In this document: positions 1 through 8,581 of the stretch, one piece after another
How positions within the stretch are numbered: the first letter of the stretch is position 1
Layout: each line of letters opens with the position of its first letter
DNA from: Mycobacterium angelicum
Lineage (GTDB): Bacteria > Actinomycetota > Actinomycetes > Mycobacteriales > Mycobacteriaceae
Assembly (NCBI RefSeq): GCF_002086155.1
Contig: NZ_MVHE01000038.1
Span: forward strand, 1 to 50,258
DNA: 50,258 nt
Direction: 5' to 3'
The notes under the pieces: model-generated
The model's database searches: none
What the model was told of the DNA's origin: nothing
Seen by the model: the letters and a program-made list of their open reading frames with translations, nothing else
Position numbers and translations under genes: made by a program

Positions 1-815
1 GCAACTACACCGACGAGGACCGCGCCCGCAAACGCGGCCTGAGCCTGGGCAAGCAAGACCACGACGGCATGTCACGCCTGAGCGGCTATGTGGATCCCGA
101 GCTGCGGGCCACCCTGCAAGCCGTCGCAGCCAAACTGGCCGCACCGGGAATGTGTAACCGTGACGACGAAACCCCGGTGGTCGACGGGCAAGCGGCGCCG
201 GACGCCGCGCGCCGCGACCTGCGCTCCAAAGCCCAGCGCTTCCACGACGGGTTGCTCGCCGGGCTGCGGGCGCTGTTGATGTCCGGAGAGTTGGGTCAGC
301 ACAACGGATTACCGGCCTCGATCATCGTCACCACCACACTCAAGGAACTAGAGCTTGCGGCCGGGCGCGGCCTCACCGGCGGCGGCACCCTCCTGCCCAT
401 GCCCGATGTGATCCGCCTGGGCCGCCAGGCCAGCCACTATCTGGCGATCTTCGACGACGGCAAGCCCCTAGCGCTGTATCACACCAAACGTCTGGCCTCA
501 CCAGCACAGCGAATTGTCTTGTACGCCAAGGAACGTGGCTGCTCGGCACCGGGCTGCGATACGCCCGGGTACTACTGCGAAGTGCACCATTGCATCCCGT
601 ATGCCCAGTGCGGCAGCACCGACATCGACCAGCTCACCTTCGCCTGCGGCGGCCATCACCCACTGGCCGAGAAAGGATGGACCACTCGTAAGAACGCCAA
701 GGGCGAAACCCAATGGATTCCGCCGGCACACCTAGATCGCGGACAGCCGCGAACCAATTCCTACCATCACCCCGAAAGGCTTCTCTGCGACGGGGACGAC
801 GACGAACCCGTTTGA
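1..815 (+). CDS. 13E12 repeat / DUF222 family protein with HNH nuclease domain (5' partial)
   Basis: The frame is open from base 3, so the start lies outside the window; the first internal ATG is at 69. The C-terminal third carries an HNH-type zinc-binding region: two cysteines in CSAPGCDTPGYYC, then EVHHCIPYAQCGSTD and a later GGHHPLAEKGW. This is the usual end of mycobacterial 13E12/DUF222 proteins. These are multicopy genes of uncertain role, probably DNA-acting nucleases that arrived with mobile DNA. It converges on the PE gene to its right with about 30 bases between them. The family call is secure; the function is not known. Confidence 0.85.
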   Translation, partial: NYTDEDRARKRGLSLGKQDHDGMSRLSGYVDPELRATLQAVAAKLAAPGMCNRDDETPVVDGQAAPDAARRDLRSKAQRFHDGLLAGLRALLMSGELGQHNGLPASIIVTTTLKELELAAGRGLTGGGTLLPMPDVIRLGRQASHYLAIFDDGKPLALYHTKRLASPAQRIVLYAKERGCSAPGCDTPGYYCEVHHCIPYAQCGSTDIDQLTFACGGHHPLAEKGWTTRKNAKGETQWIPPAHLDRGQPRTNSYHHPERLLCDGDDDEPV

Positions 816-846
816 CGGGCAATGCATTCAGTTGTCACCGCCGCCG

Positions 847-2472
847 TCACAACGGTGTCGGCGGCGGGTACCAGGCGCCGGTGAGGACGAACAGTTCGTA
901 ACCGGCCAGCAGCGTGGACAAGCCGACGGTGGCGGCGATCGGCCGGCCGATCGCATTGACCAGCCCTTCGACCGGGGCGCCGTTGACCATCTGCTGGATG
1001 CCGTCCACGAACAGCTGGGCGTCGTAGGCGGGGACCGCGGTCAGCAGGGCGGTCGCGATGTTCACCGTCGGCTGCACCTTGGCGAAGGCGTCGGTGAAGT
1101 TGGCGGGTAACGCTCCGCCGATAGCCGACACCGGATTCCACTTGAACACGTCCGCAACGTCCGAGAGGGTGAGGCCTGCCAAGTCGTTTCCGAAAGCGGT
1201 GATGCCCTGTTGCGTCCCGGTAGCCAGGTGGCCCAGCAGCGCTTGGGGATCGACGGACGGAAAGACGCCGAACGGGGTGGGCACATCGGGCGGCCCGGTC
1301 GAGTAGCCGTGCGCCACATCGCCGTAGCCGAGGTTGACCAGTACCCGCAAATCCGGTTCGAGCAGATCCGCCATTGCATTGCCCAGCAACGGAATTGACC
1401 GCAACGGCTGCACCAGCGGCAGATGTGGATTGGTGATCATGTAGTAGGTGGTATTGCCCGCATAACCCTGCGACGGTTGCAGCATCTTCAGCTCGTACCC
1501 GGTGGGCAGCGCCGCCGGATTCAGGCTCGGATACAACGGGTGCGCGTAGTAGAACCCGGCGAAGGCGTTGAGGTCGGCCAGCACATTGATCGGATACTGC
1601 GGCCAGTCGGAGATCCCGTCGTATTCCAGGGTGTAGATCGTGGTCGGCCACACGGTGTTCGAGGGCGTCGCGCCGTAGAACGTCTGCCCCAGACTGGGAA
1701 AGCTCAGGCCCGGGAAGCGCGCGAAGAGACCGCCATTGGGATTCATCGGGTCGCCCAAGAGCTGGAAGCCGAGTTGCTGGTCGGTCAGCGGACTATGCAT
1801 GTTCAGCAGCTTCTGCATTTCCAGCGATGCGATGATGGCTCCCTGTGAAATGCCATGCACCACAACGGGATTACCGCCGGGAGTGATCAGCCCATGCTGG
1901 CCGGCCGCCGTCCCGAACAGTGTCGTGTCCAGGATCTGCAGGCCCTGGGCCACCGACTCGTTGAGCGTCAGGACGGTGGTGCCGGTCAACGGATACAGGC
2001 CCGCGGGAGTGAACATGGCGAACGCGTTGCTCAGCAGTCCGCCGGGGAAGGCGGGCTTGATGTAGTTGGCGAGAACGGTCGTTATGTAGTCCGGGCTGGG
2101 CATGCCGTTGCCGCTGCCGGAGATGAACACCGATGCGTAGTTGGCCGGAAACGTGAACGGCGGTGTGGCCGCGGCGGCCAGGGCGCCCACGCTGGTGGCC
2201 TCGGTACCCGCGTAGGCGTTGGCCGCGGCCGCCAGAGCGGCGGCGAAGTCGCTTCGATAGCCCTCGATCAGTCGGGTGACCGCCTGGTATTCCCGGCCGA
2301 AGTCGTTGAACAGTGTCGCGGTCGCCGCCGACACCTCGTCGGCGGCTGCCGCCAGCACACCGGTTGTCCGGGTCACCGCGGCCGCATTGGCTTCGCTGAT
2401 CGCCGATCCCAGCCCAGCAACATCCGCGGCGGCGGCCGCCATCGCGGCGGGTTGCGCGAGCATGTTTGTCAT
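847..2472 (-). CDS. PE family protein with PE-PPE serine hydrolase domain
   Basis: 541 residues. Residues 1-95 are a PE domain, rich in Ala, with the type VII secretion motif YxxxE at Y87-E91 (YAGTE). From about residue 105 a PE-PPE domain follows (PF08237, alpha/beta hydrolase fold): an early VFISGSGNGMP strand-loop, then VVVHGISQGAI, which has the GxSxG nucleophile elbow with Ser209. Related mycobacterial PE proteins are surface or secreted esterases acting on short to medium acyl chains. The C-terminus ends in a short Pro-rich tail. There is no obvious operon partner: the gene on its upstream side, on the same strand, starts 40 bases away and belongs to the ligD operon. Substrate is unknown. 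Confidence 0.85.
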   Translation of the reverse strand: MTNMLAQPAAMAAAAADVAGLGSAISEANAAAVTRTTGVLAAAADEVSAATATLFNDFGREYQAVTRLIEGYRSDFAAALAAAANAYAGTEATSVGALAAAATPPFTFPANYASVFISGSGNGMPSPDYITTVLANYIKPAFPGGLLSNAFAMFTPAGLYPLTGTTVLTLNESVAQGLQILDTTLFGTAAGQHGLITPGGNPVVVHGISQGAIIASLEMQKLLNMHSPLTDQQLGFQLLGDPMNPNGGLFARFPGLSFPSLGQTFYGATPSNTVWPTTIYTLEYDGISDWPQYPINVLADLNAFAGFYYAHPLYPSLNPAALPTGYELKMLQPSQGYAGNTTYYMITNPHLPLVQPLRSIPLLGNAMADLLEPDLRVLVNLGYGDVAHGYSTGPPDVPTPFGVFPSVDPQALLGHLATGTQQGITAFGNDLAGLTLSDVADVFKWNPVSAIGGALPANFTDAFAKVQPTVNIATALLTAVPAYDAQLFVDGIQQMVNGAPVEGLVNAIGRPIAATVGLSTLLAGYELFVLTGAWYPPPTPL

Positions 2473-2512
2473 CGGCGACAGCGTAAATCGCGCTCGCCGG
2501 TCATGTCGGCAT

Positions 2513-4450
2513 TTAGGCCGTTTCGCGTTTAGCCAGCCACTCGGCCTGCATCACCATCAGCCCGTACAACTCGGGCGTCGGGGTCTCCGGATCCAGTTCG
2601 CGGTAGCGCTGATAGATGTTGACGACGGCGCGTTCGGAATCCAGCCAGGAGGCATACTCGCCCAGGTCGACGGTATCGACCGCCTCTTCGAACGAAAGCC
2701 CCTTGCGGTAGGCGGCCTCGGCTTGTTCGCTGATGTGCACGAGATAGCCACGCACAGCACGGATTCCGTCCGGGTCGGTGACCGGGCCGTGGCCGGGAAC
2801 CACCGTCGGCGCATCGAGTGCGATCATCGCGTCGCACGCCGCGATCCAGTTGGCGATCGGACCGGCCCAGACGATCGGCGTGCAGCCGATGAACAACAGG
2901 TCCCCGCCGAACAGCACACCTGCGTCGGGGACGTGCACCACCGAATCGGCGGCGGTGTGCGCGGGACCGAGGTTGAGCAGATCCACCCGTCGGCCGCCGA
3001 CGTCGATGGTCAGCTCCCGATCGAAGGTGTGGTCGGCATTGCGCACCGTGATGCCACTGAAGTCGAAGTGCCCGAAGCGATCTCGCGCATATCGGGTCGC
3101 CACGGGACCCAGGTCGGCGGTCTGGATCCGGGCCAGCATCTCGGCACCAGGGTCCTTCGCGATCTCCTCGGCTGTGCCGGTGGCGGCGATGATCCGCACC
3201 GAGCGCTCCAGCAGTTGATTGCCGTGGGTGTGGTCGCCGTTGGAGTGAGTGATCAGGGCATCGGTGATAGGCGCGCCCGCGGTGACCGGCCGCATCGCGG
3301 CCAGCATCTCGCGGGTGAGCGCGAGGTCGAACAGGGTGTCCACCAACAACGACGCGCCGTCGCCGGCCACCAGACCGGCGTTGCTCCACCCGTATCCGCC
3401 GTCGGGCAGCATCCACGCCCACACCCGCTCGGCGACCTCGTGCAGCCCGCGGGTGTAGGGCACCTTGGCCTTCGCCGGATTGACGCGCGGCCGCGACGGC
3501 GCAGCATCCGGATTGGGCCGCACCGCCAACGGCACGGGCGGGGCGCTGGCCCGAACGGTCTGCCGCGTTTCGCCCAGCCCCTCGACCCGCAACGTCACCA
3601 CGTCGCCGTCGCGCAACCAACCCGGAAAGGACTCGGGCCGGCTCAGGTGCTCGACCAGCGTGCAGGTGGGCACCGTGCCGGAGCCGAACACGTCGCCGGG
3701 GTGCAGCGGCACCCCGCGCGAGGCGTAGGAGATGACTTCGCCGAAGGTCCAGTCCATCTGCCCGGTCGATCCGGAGCCGATCACGGTGTCGTTGACCAGC
3801 GCGGTCACCGACAGGCTCAGCCTGCCGTCGCGCAGGTGGGGCTCCAGTTCGTCCGCGGTGACCAGATACGGGCCCAGCGTGACGCCGCTGTCCTTGCCCT
3901 TGGCCTGCCCGATCCGCAGCTGCCCTTCGAGCATCTGCAGGTCCCGTGCCGACCAGTCGTTGAAAATCGTGTAGCCGATGATCGAGCTTTGCGCCTGTTG
4001 CACCGACAGGTCTCTACCCGGCGCCCCGATGACGGCGGCGATCTCCAATTCGAAGTCCTGCCAAGCACTTCCGGGCGCCATGGGCGCGTCGTCGTAAGGG
4101 CCGAGCACGGTTGCCGGGCAGGCGAAGTAGAACGCCGGGATGCGATACCAGGTGTCCGCCAGTATCCGGCCGCCCCCGGTCGCCTCCTGGCAGTTGCGCA
4201 TGTGGTCCAGAAAACACAGCGAGTCCCGTATCGAGGGCGGGCGCGGAATGGGCGCCGCCAGAGTCGCGTCGCGCAGGCTGATCACCTCGGCGGGTGCACG
4301 CAGCGCCTCCGCACCGGCTGCGGCCAGCCCGTCGGCGCCGCGCCCGATCAAGTCGAGCAGCGTCACTCCGGCCGGCATCGCGTGGATCGAGTCGCCGGCG
4401 AGCACGCCACAGCGTTCGCCGTCGTCGCTTCGATACGTCACCCACTTCAT
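2513..4450 (-). CDS. Fumarylacetoacetate hydrolase / metallo-beta-lactamase-fold fusion protein
   Basis: 645 residues in two parts. Residues 60-300 form a fumarylacetoacetate hydrolase-type domain (DFELEIAAVIG, residues 132-142, supplies the acidic metal ligands; FNDWSARDLQ follows). Residues 330-645 are a metallo-beta-lactamase fold with THSNGDHTHGN (401-411), a LGPAHTAADS strand, GGDLLF and PGHGPV. The usual HxHxDH metal motif reads HSNGDH, so the second His is Asn404. It overlaps the ligD stop codon by four bases (ATGA), implying translational coupling. From memory the length and place match M. tuberculosis Rv0939, annotated as bifunctional. A role in degrading an aromatic or sterol-derived acid is plausible but unproven; the link with DNA repair is positional only. 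Confidence 0.85.
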   Translation of the reverse strand: MKWVTYRSDDGERCGVLAGDSIHAMPAGVTLLDLIGRGADGLAAAGAEALRAPAEVISLRDATLAAPIPRPPSIRDSLCFLDHMRNCQEATGGGRILADTWYRIPAFYFACPATVLGPYDDAPMAPGSAWQDFELEIAAVIGAPGRDLSVQQAQSSIIGYTIFNDWSARDLQMLEGQLRIGQAKGKDSGVTLGPYLVTADELEPHLRDGRLSLSVTALVNDTVIGSGSTGQMDWTFGEVISYASRGVPLHPGDVFGSGTVPTCTLVEHLSRPESFPGWLRDGDVVTLRVEGLGETRQTVRASAPPVPLAVRPNPDAAPSRPRVNPAKAKVPYTRGLHEVAERVWAWMLPDGGYGWSNAGLVAGDGASLLVDTLFDLALTREMLAAMRPVTAGAPITDALITHSNGDHTHGNQLLERSVRIIAATGTAEEIAKDPGAEMLARIQTADLGPVATRYARDRFGHFDFSGITVRNADHTFDRELTIDVGGRRVDLLNLGPAHTAADSVVHVPDAGVLFGGDLLFIGCTPIVWAGPIANWIAACDAMIALDAPTVVPGHGPVTDPDGIRAVRGYLVHISEQAEAAYRKGLSFEEAVDTVDLGEYASWLDSERAVVNIYQRYRELDPETPTPELYGLMVMQAEWLAKRETA

Positions 4451-6714
4451 TCGCGTACCACCTCACTCGGGTTCTTGTCCGGCCGCAGGCCGCGCCAGCT
4501 CACTTGCCGCAGCCGGTTGTCCGGCGTCCATTCGCTGTAGCGCACCTCCCCCACCAGCGTCGGCTCGACGTACGTCACGCCCTTGGCGTCGCGGGTGGAA
4601 AGCTTTGCGCTGAAAGGTGATTCATCGGTGTGCAGCGGCGCCAGAGTCTTCTTGAGATTGGCCAGGTCGCGTTCGGTGAAACCGGTACCGACCCGGCCGA
4701 CGAACTGCAACCCCTCCGGGCCGGGGATACCCATCAATAGCGCACCGATGCCGCTGCTGCGCCCGCCCGCACCGACGCGCCAGCCGCCGATGACGACTTC
4801 CTGAGTGTTCCAATGCTTGTCCTTGATCCACGACGCCGAACGGCGTCCCGGCTGATACGTCGAGTCGCGCTTCTTGGCGACCACACCTTCCCAGCCGCGC
4901 TTGCCCGAGTACTCCAGCGCCTGTGCGCCGTTACCGGGCAACAACTCCGGAACGATGAGACCGCCTGCGCTGCCGAGGGTTTCCAACAGCTTGCGACGGT
5001 CCTGATATTTCGCGCGCAACAACGAGCGGCCGTCCAGGTAGAGCAGATCGAACGCCCAGAATTCGATGCGAGTGGCCCGGACCCGGTTCTGCATCTCGTT
5101 GAAGCTGGGCACTCCGGACTGGTCGAGGGCAACCACTTCGCCGTCGATGACCACGTGGTGATCGGCGAGATCTGCTGCCAGCGCCTGCAATTGGGGATAT
5201 TCACCGGTGACGTCGCGGCCGCTGCGCGAACGCAACCGCAACCTGCCATGGTCGGCGTCGACCAGCAGCCGGTAGCCGTCCCACTTACCCTCGAAGGCCC
5301 ACTGGCCCGCGGTCAATCCCGCCGCCGAACCGTGGCTGGCGAACATGGGCGTAAGCGTGTCGAAGTCGAAGACCTTCTGATCCTTGGTCCGGTGCGCCAG
5401 CCACTGATTGCCGTCGGTCTGAATCAGCGCATAACGCCCGGAGATCCGATTGCCGTGCAGATTGACTATCACCTCGTCATCGAGAAACTTCTCGGCCTCG
5501 TAGGTGCCCGAGTCCCAGATGACGACCTTGCCGGCGCCGTATTCGCCCTTGGGGATGGTGCCCTCGAACGAGCCGTATTCCAGCGGATGGTCTTCGGTAT
5601 GCACCGCCAGATGGTTCACCGATGGGGTCTCGGGCAGGTTCTTCGGCACCGCCCACGACACCAGCACCCCGTCTCGCTCCAGCCGGAAGTCGTAATGCAG
5701 CCGGCGGGCGTGATGCTCCTGGATGACGAACGTATTGTTCTGCCCCGCCGCGGGTTTCGCACTCGGCACCGGCTCCGGGGTCTTCGCCGCGTCCCGCATG
5801 CTGCGGTACTTGGTCAACCGGTCCCGGCTGGGCAGGTCGGCATCCAGCGGCGCCAGCAGGTCGCCGTCGCGGGCCACCCGGGCCAGCACCTCGTCGTAGC
5901 GCAACTGACGCAGCTTGTTGTCGTCGAGCTCCGCCCAGGTCCGGGGTGCGGCCACCGTCGGAAACTCGCGTCCGCGCAGCGAATACGGTGCGATGGTGGT
6001 CTTCGCGCCGTTGTTCTGACTCCAGTCCAAGAACACCTTGCCCGCCCGCAGGCTCTTGGTCATGGTCGACGTGACCAGCTTGGGCATCGTCTTTTCCAGT
6101 TGCTGCGCAACACGTTTGGCCAGCACGGTGGCACCGGAGCTGCTCACCGGTTCAGCCAGCGGGGCATAGAGATGCAGCCCCTTGCTGCCGCTGGTGAGCG
6201 GAAAGGTCGTCAGCCCGATATCGCTCATCAGGTCACGAACCGCACGGGCCACCTCGGCCAGCTGTGCCATGGTCACACCCTCGCCCGGGTCGAGGTCGAA
6301 CACCAAACGTGTTGCCGGGCCGGGCTTGAACTCTTCGGCCTTGCTGCGCGTCCATTGAGCGACGAACCGCCACTGCGGCACGTGCACCTCGAGCGCTGCC
6401 TGCTGGGCGATCCACGCCAGCCCGTCGTCGTCGTCGATGATCGGGTAGGTGGTGGTGCCGGAGCGGTGGGTGATGCTGGCGCGCGGTAACCAGTCCGGCG
6501 CCGACGACGCCAGCTGCTTCTCGAAGAACGAGGCCTCCTCGACGCCGTTGGGCCAGCGCTTGCGGGTTGCCGGGCGTCGGGCGACGTGCGGCACCATCAC
6601 CTCGGCGATCCGGGTGTAGTAGTCGAAGACGTCTGCCTTGGTAGTGCCGCTCGCGGGGTAAAGCACCTTGTCGGCGTTGGTGAGCTTCACCCGCCGCGCT
6701 GCCGCCGAGCCCAT
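4447..6714 (-). CDS. ligD: Multifunctional NHEJ DNA ligase LigD
   Basis: 755 residues in the mycobacterial order. Residues 10-290 are the primase-type polymerase (metal-binding D140 and D142 in LVFDLDPGEG). Residues 325-450 are the 3'-phosphoesterase (QEHHARRLHYDFRLE and the HTEDHPLEYGSFEG block). Residues 465-750 are the ATP-dependent ligase, with adenylated Lys477 in EGKWDGYR. It seals double-strand breaks together with Ku, adding nucleotides and trimming 3' ends. The ATG at 6714 starts a protein of the usual length (M. tuberculosis LigD is 759). It stands divergent to the plus-strand cluster that ends in ku, not directly head-to-head with ku as in M. tuberculosis. Confidence 0.97.
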   Translation of the reverse strand: MGSAAARRVKLTNADKVLYPASGTTKADVFDYYTRIAEVMVPHVARRPATRKRWPNGVEEASFFEKQLASSAPDWLPRASITHRSGTTTYPIIDDDDGLAWIAQQAALEVHVPQWRFVAQWTRSKAEEFKPGPATRLVFDLDPGEGVTMAQLAEVARAVRDLMSDIGLTTFPLTSGSKGLHLYAPLAEPVSSSGATVLAKRVAQQLEKTMPKLVTSTMTKSLRAGKVFLDWSQNNGAKTTIAPYSLRGREFPTVAAPRTWAELDDNKLRQLRYDEVLARVARDGDLLAPLDADLPSRDRLTKYRSMRDAAKTPEPVPSAKPAAGQNNTFVIQEHHARRLHYDFRLERDGVLVSWAVPKNLPETPSVNHLAVHTEDHPLEYGSFEGTIPKGEYGAGKVVIWDSGTYEAEKFLDDEVIVNLHGNRISGRYALIQTDGNQWLAHRTKDQKVFDFDTLTPMFASHGSAAGLTAGQWAFEGKWDGYRLLVDADHGRLRLRSRSGRDVTGEYPQLQALAADLADHHVVIDGEVVALDQSGVPSFNEMQNRVRATRIEFWAFDLLYLDGRSLLRAKYQDRRKLLETLGSAGGLIVPELLPGNGAQALEYSGKRGWEGVVAKKRDSTYQPGRRSASWIKDKHWNTQEVVIGGWRVGAGGRSSGIGALLMGIPGPEGLQFVGRVGTGFTERDLANLKKTLAPLHTDESPFSAKLSTRDAKGVTYVEPTLVGEVRYSEWTPDNRLRQVSWRGLRPDKNPSEVVRE

Positions 6715-6771
6715 GTTGTCAACTTACGTCGTATGGTCAAGCAGTAGTAGGAGCGTCAGTAGGATAAACAG

Positions 6772-6999
6772 ATGGCGAAAAGTAAGATCTCGGTAACAGT
6801 GGATGCGGACGTGCTGGCAGCCGCCGATGCCGATGCCGAGGCGGCCGGCATGAACCGGTCGGAGATGATCGAGCGAGCGCTGCGCCACGAGCATCTACGT
6901 AATGCGCTGCATGACTACACCACCCGAACCGCTCCGGCGCTCGACATCGATAGCTACGCCCAGCACGTCTATCGGGCCAATCGGACCGCAGGCTTGTGA
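6772..6999 (+). CDS. Ribbon-helix-helix antitoxin
   Basis: 75 residues, with a short ribbon-helix-helix DNA-binding start (KISVTVDADVLAAADADAEA) followed by GMNRSEMIERALRHE, the usual helix pair. The C-terminal tail should bind and neutralise the toxin encoded next, whose GTG start overlaps this stop by four bases. A GGA-type ribosome site stands eight bases upstream of the ATG. From memory the length matches M. tuberculosis Rv0298, the antitoxin partner of Rv0299. The 57-base gap to the divergent ligD start is where autoregulation would act. Confidence 0.85.
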   Translation: MAKSKISVTVDADVLAAADADAEAAGMNRSEMIERALRHEHLRNALHDYTTRTAPALDIDSYAQHVYRANRTAGL

Positions 7000-7301
7000 T
7001 CGCTCCCGGTGCCATCGCGGCCCGCCGGGATAGCAATGGACAGCTCTACGTTGTGGTGTTATCCAACACAATTCACCTTGCCGCGGCCACCGGACGGATC
7101 ATCACGTGCCCCTTCATCCCCGGTCAGATTCCCGACGACATCATGGCAATGGTCGTCACCGTCGACCAGCCGCCAGGCACCCTGTTGCCCGAACTGGTGC
7201 AGTGGCTGCCGAGCTCGGCGCTCGACGAGCCGATCGGCACCATCGGCAAAGCCGCTCTGCGCGAAACGACCTCGATCGTGACCGCCCTCATCTCGTCCTG
7301 A
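6996..7301 (+). CDS. MazF/CcdB-like toxin
   Basis: 101 residues. The N-terminal strand pattern (MIAPGAIAARRDSNGQLYVV), a central ITCPFIPGQIP and a hydrophobic C-terminus fit the MazF/CcdB/PemK barrel, as in the Rv0299-type toxins. Members act as endoribonucleases or gyrase poisons; which one applies here cannot be told from sequence alone. The GTG start overlaps the antitoxin stop (GTGA), and the gene ends four bases before the sugar-kinase start, so the three genes probably form one transcript. Confidence 0.8.
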   Translation: MIAPGAIAARRDSNGQLYVVVLSNTIHLAAATGRIITCPFIPGQIPDDIMAMVVTVDQPPGTLLPELVQWLPSSALDEPIGTIGKAALRETTSIVTALISS

Positions 7302-7305
7302 ACCC

Positions 7306-8247
7306 ATGACACCGCGCGGGCTGGTGATCGGCGAAGCGCTGATCGACATCCTCGAAGGCGGCGCGGGCGCCGAGGGTGTCGGGACCATCAGCGAGCATGT
7401 GGGTGGCAGCCCGCTCAATGTCGCCGTCGGGCTGGCCAGGCTGGGCCGCAACATCGATTTTCTCACCCACATCGGCGACGACGGACGCGGCAAACGCATC
7501 GCCGGATACGTGAAAGACGCTGGCGCACAACTCGTTCCAGAAAGTATCGGGGCGGGGCATACCCCGACCGCGGTGGCGAAGATCGCTCCGGACGGGTCGG
7601 CACGCTATGAGTTCGACCTGGATTGGCAGCTGTCCGGCACCCCGCCCGTGCCGCCGCCGCTTTTCGTGCACACCGGATCCATCGCTGCGGTACGCGAACC
7701 GGGATGCCTGGCGGTAGTGGCGCTGCTGGACGCCTATCGGGTGTCGGCCACGGTGACGCTGGACCCCAATGTGCGGCCGTCGCTGATCGTCGACCGGGAT
7801 CAGGCGCGCGAGCGCATCGAACGCCTCGTGGAGCGCAGCGACGTGGTCAAGGTCAGCGACGAGGATCTGCGCTGGCTCAATCCCGAGCACAGCCCGGAAC
7901 ACACCGCCCAGACCTGGTTGGCGTCCGGTCCTGCGGTCGTGGCGCTGACCCTGGGCGCTCGCGGCGCTGTGGCGTTCTGTGCGGCCGGCGAGGTCCGCGC
8001 GGACGCCCGGCCGGTGACGGTGGCCGACACCGTCGGCGCCGGCGACGCGTTCCTGGTGGGTCTGCTCGACACACTGTGGGAACTGGGTTTGCTGGGCGCT
8101 GGACGGCGGGCTGATCTGCACCGGATCGGACTCGACCCACTGGGGCGCGCGCTCGAGGTGGCCGGCCTGTGCGCGGCGCTGACGGTCGCGCGTGCTGGTG
8201 CCGACCTGCCCGATCGCGCCGCTCTCAACGCCGCAGCTAAGAGCTGA
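7306..8247 (+). CDS. PfkB-family carbohydrate kinase (fructokinase-like)
   Basis: 313 residues. The N-terminal glycine-rich substrate motif is GGSPLNVAVGLARLG (33-47) and the C-terminal anion-hole signature is DTVGAGDAF (241-249), in which Asp247 is the expected catalytic base. PfkB kinases phosphorylate sugars, nucleosides or related alcohols with ATP; fructokinase or ribokinase activity is the default guess. The start lies four bases after the toxin stop, so expression is probably coupled to the toxin-antitoxin genes, an odd partnership. The true substrate is unknown. Confidence 0.88.
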   Translation: MTPRGLVIGEALIDILEGGAGAEGVGTISEHVGGSPLNVAVGLARLGRNIDFLTHIGDDGRGKRIAGYVKDAGAQLVPESIGAGHTPTAVAKIAPDGSARYEFDLDWQLSGTPPVPPPLFVHTGSIAAVREPGCLAVVALLDAYRVSATVTLDPNVRPSLIVDRDQARERIERLVERSDVVKVSDEDLRWLNPEHSPEHTAQTWLASGPAVVALTLGARGAVAFCAAGEVRADARPVTVADTVGAGDAFLVGLLDTLWELGLLGAGRRADLHRIGLDPLGRALEVAGLCAALTVARAGADLPDRAALNAAAKS

Positions 8248-8297
8248 TTCCGGGGCCTAAGGGTTATCCAGGCGGCCCCGGTGGGTACCCGAGTCCC

Positions 8298-8525
8298 ATG
8301 TCTGGTGCAGACAAGATCAGGAACAAATTCGACAAGGTCGGCGGCATGGCCAAACAGGTCGTCGGGCGAGCCACGGGCAACCGCAGGCTGGAAACCGAAA
8401 GCCGAAACGACCAGCGCAGAGCCGACCTCAAGGACGCCGGCGAGAAGGTCAAAGACGCATTCCGGCCACGGGGATCGCGACGGCGCACGTCGCGCCCGGC
8501 CACCGGTTCTCGGCGTTCGCGGTAA
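8298..8525 (+). CDS. CsbD-like small stress protein with basic tail
   Basis: 75 residues. It begins with the CsbD-type pattern ADKIRNKFDKVGGMAKQ, then a charged amphipathic stretch ending KDAGEKVKDAF, and finishes with a very basic tail of about 18 residues (RRRTSRPATGSRRSR). CsbD-like proteins are general-stress proteins of unknown mechanism. The Arg-rich tail suggests nucleic-acid contact, which would fit a position just before ku, but this is inference. The gap to ku is about 55 bases. Confidence 0.7.
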   Translation: MSGADKIRNKFDKVGGMAKQVVGRATGNRRLETESRNDQRRADLKDAGEKVKDAFRPRGSRRRTSRPATGSRRSR

Positions 8526-8581
8526 CGACACCCGGCGCGGGTTAGCTGCTTACCGGCCCATTGCTGTGGGCATACTGGTGT

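Noticed and set aside
1855..2532. 225-residue plus-strand frame opposite the PE hydrolase
   Set aside because: Gly/Arg-rich antisense frame of a clear PE gene.
2276..4540. 754-residue plus-strand frame opposite the FAH fusion gene
   Set aside because: Typical antisense frame of a high-GC gene, rich in Arg, Gln and His with no domain; the minus-strand gene carries clear motifs.
4813..6489. 558-residue plus-strand frame opposite ligD
   Set aside because: Antisense of a well-recognised gene; composition is that of a GC-rich shadow frame.
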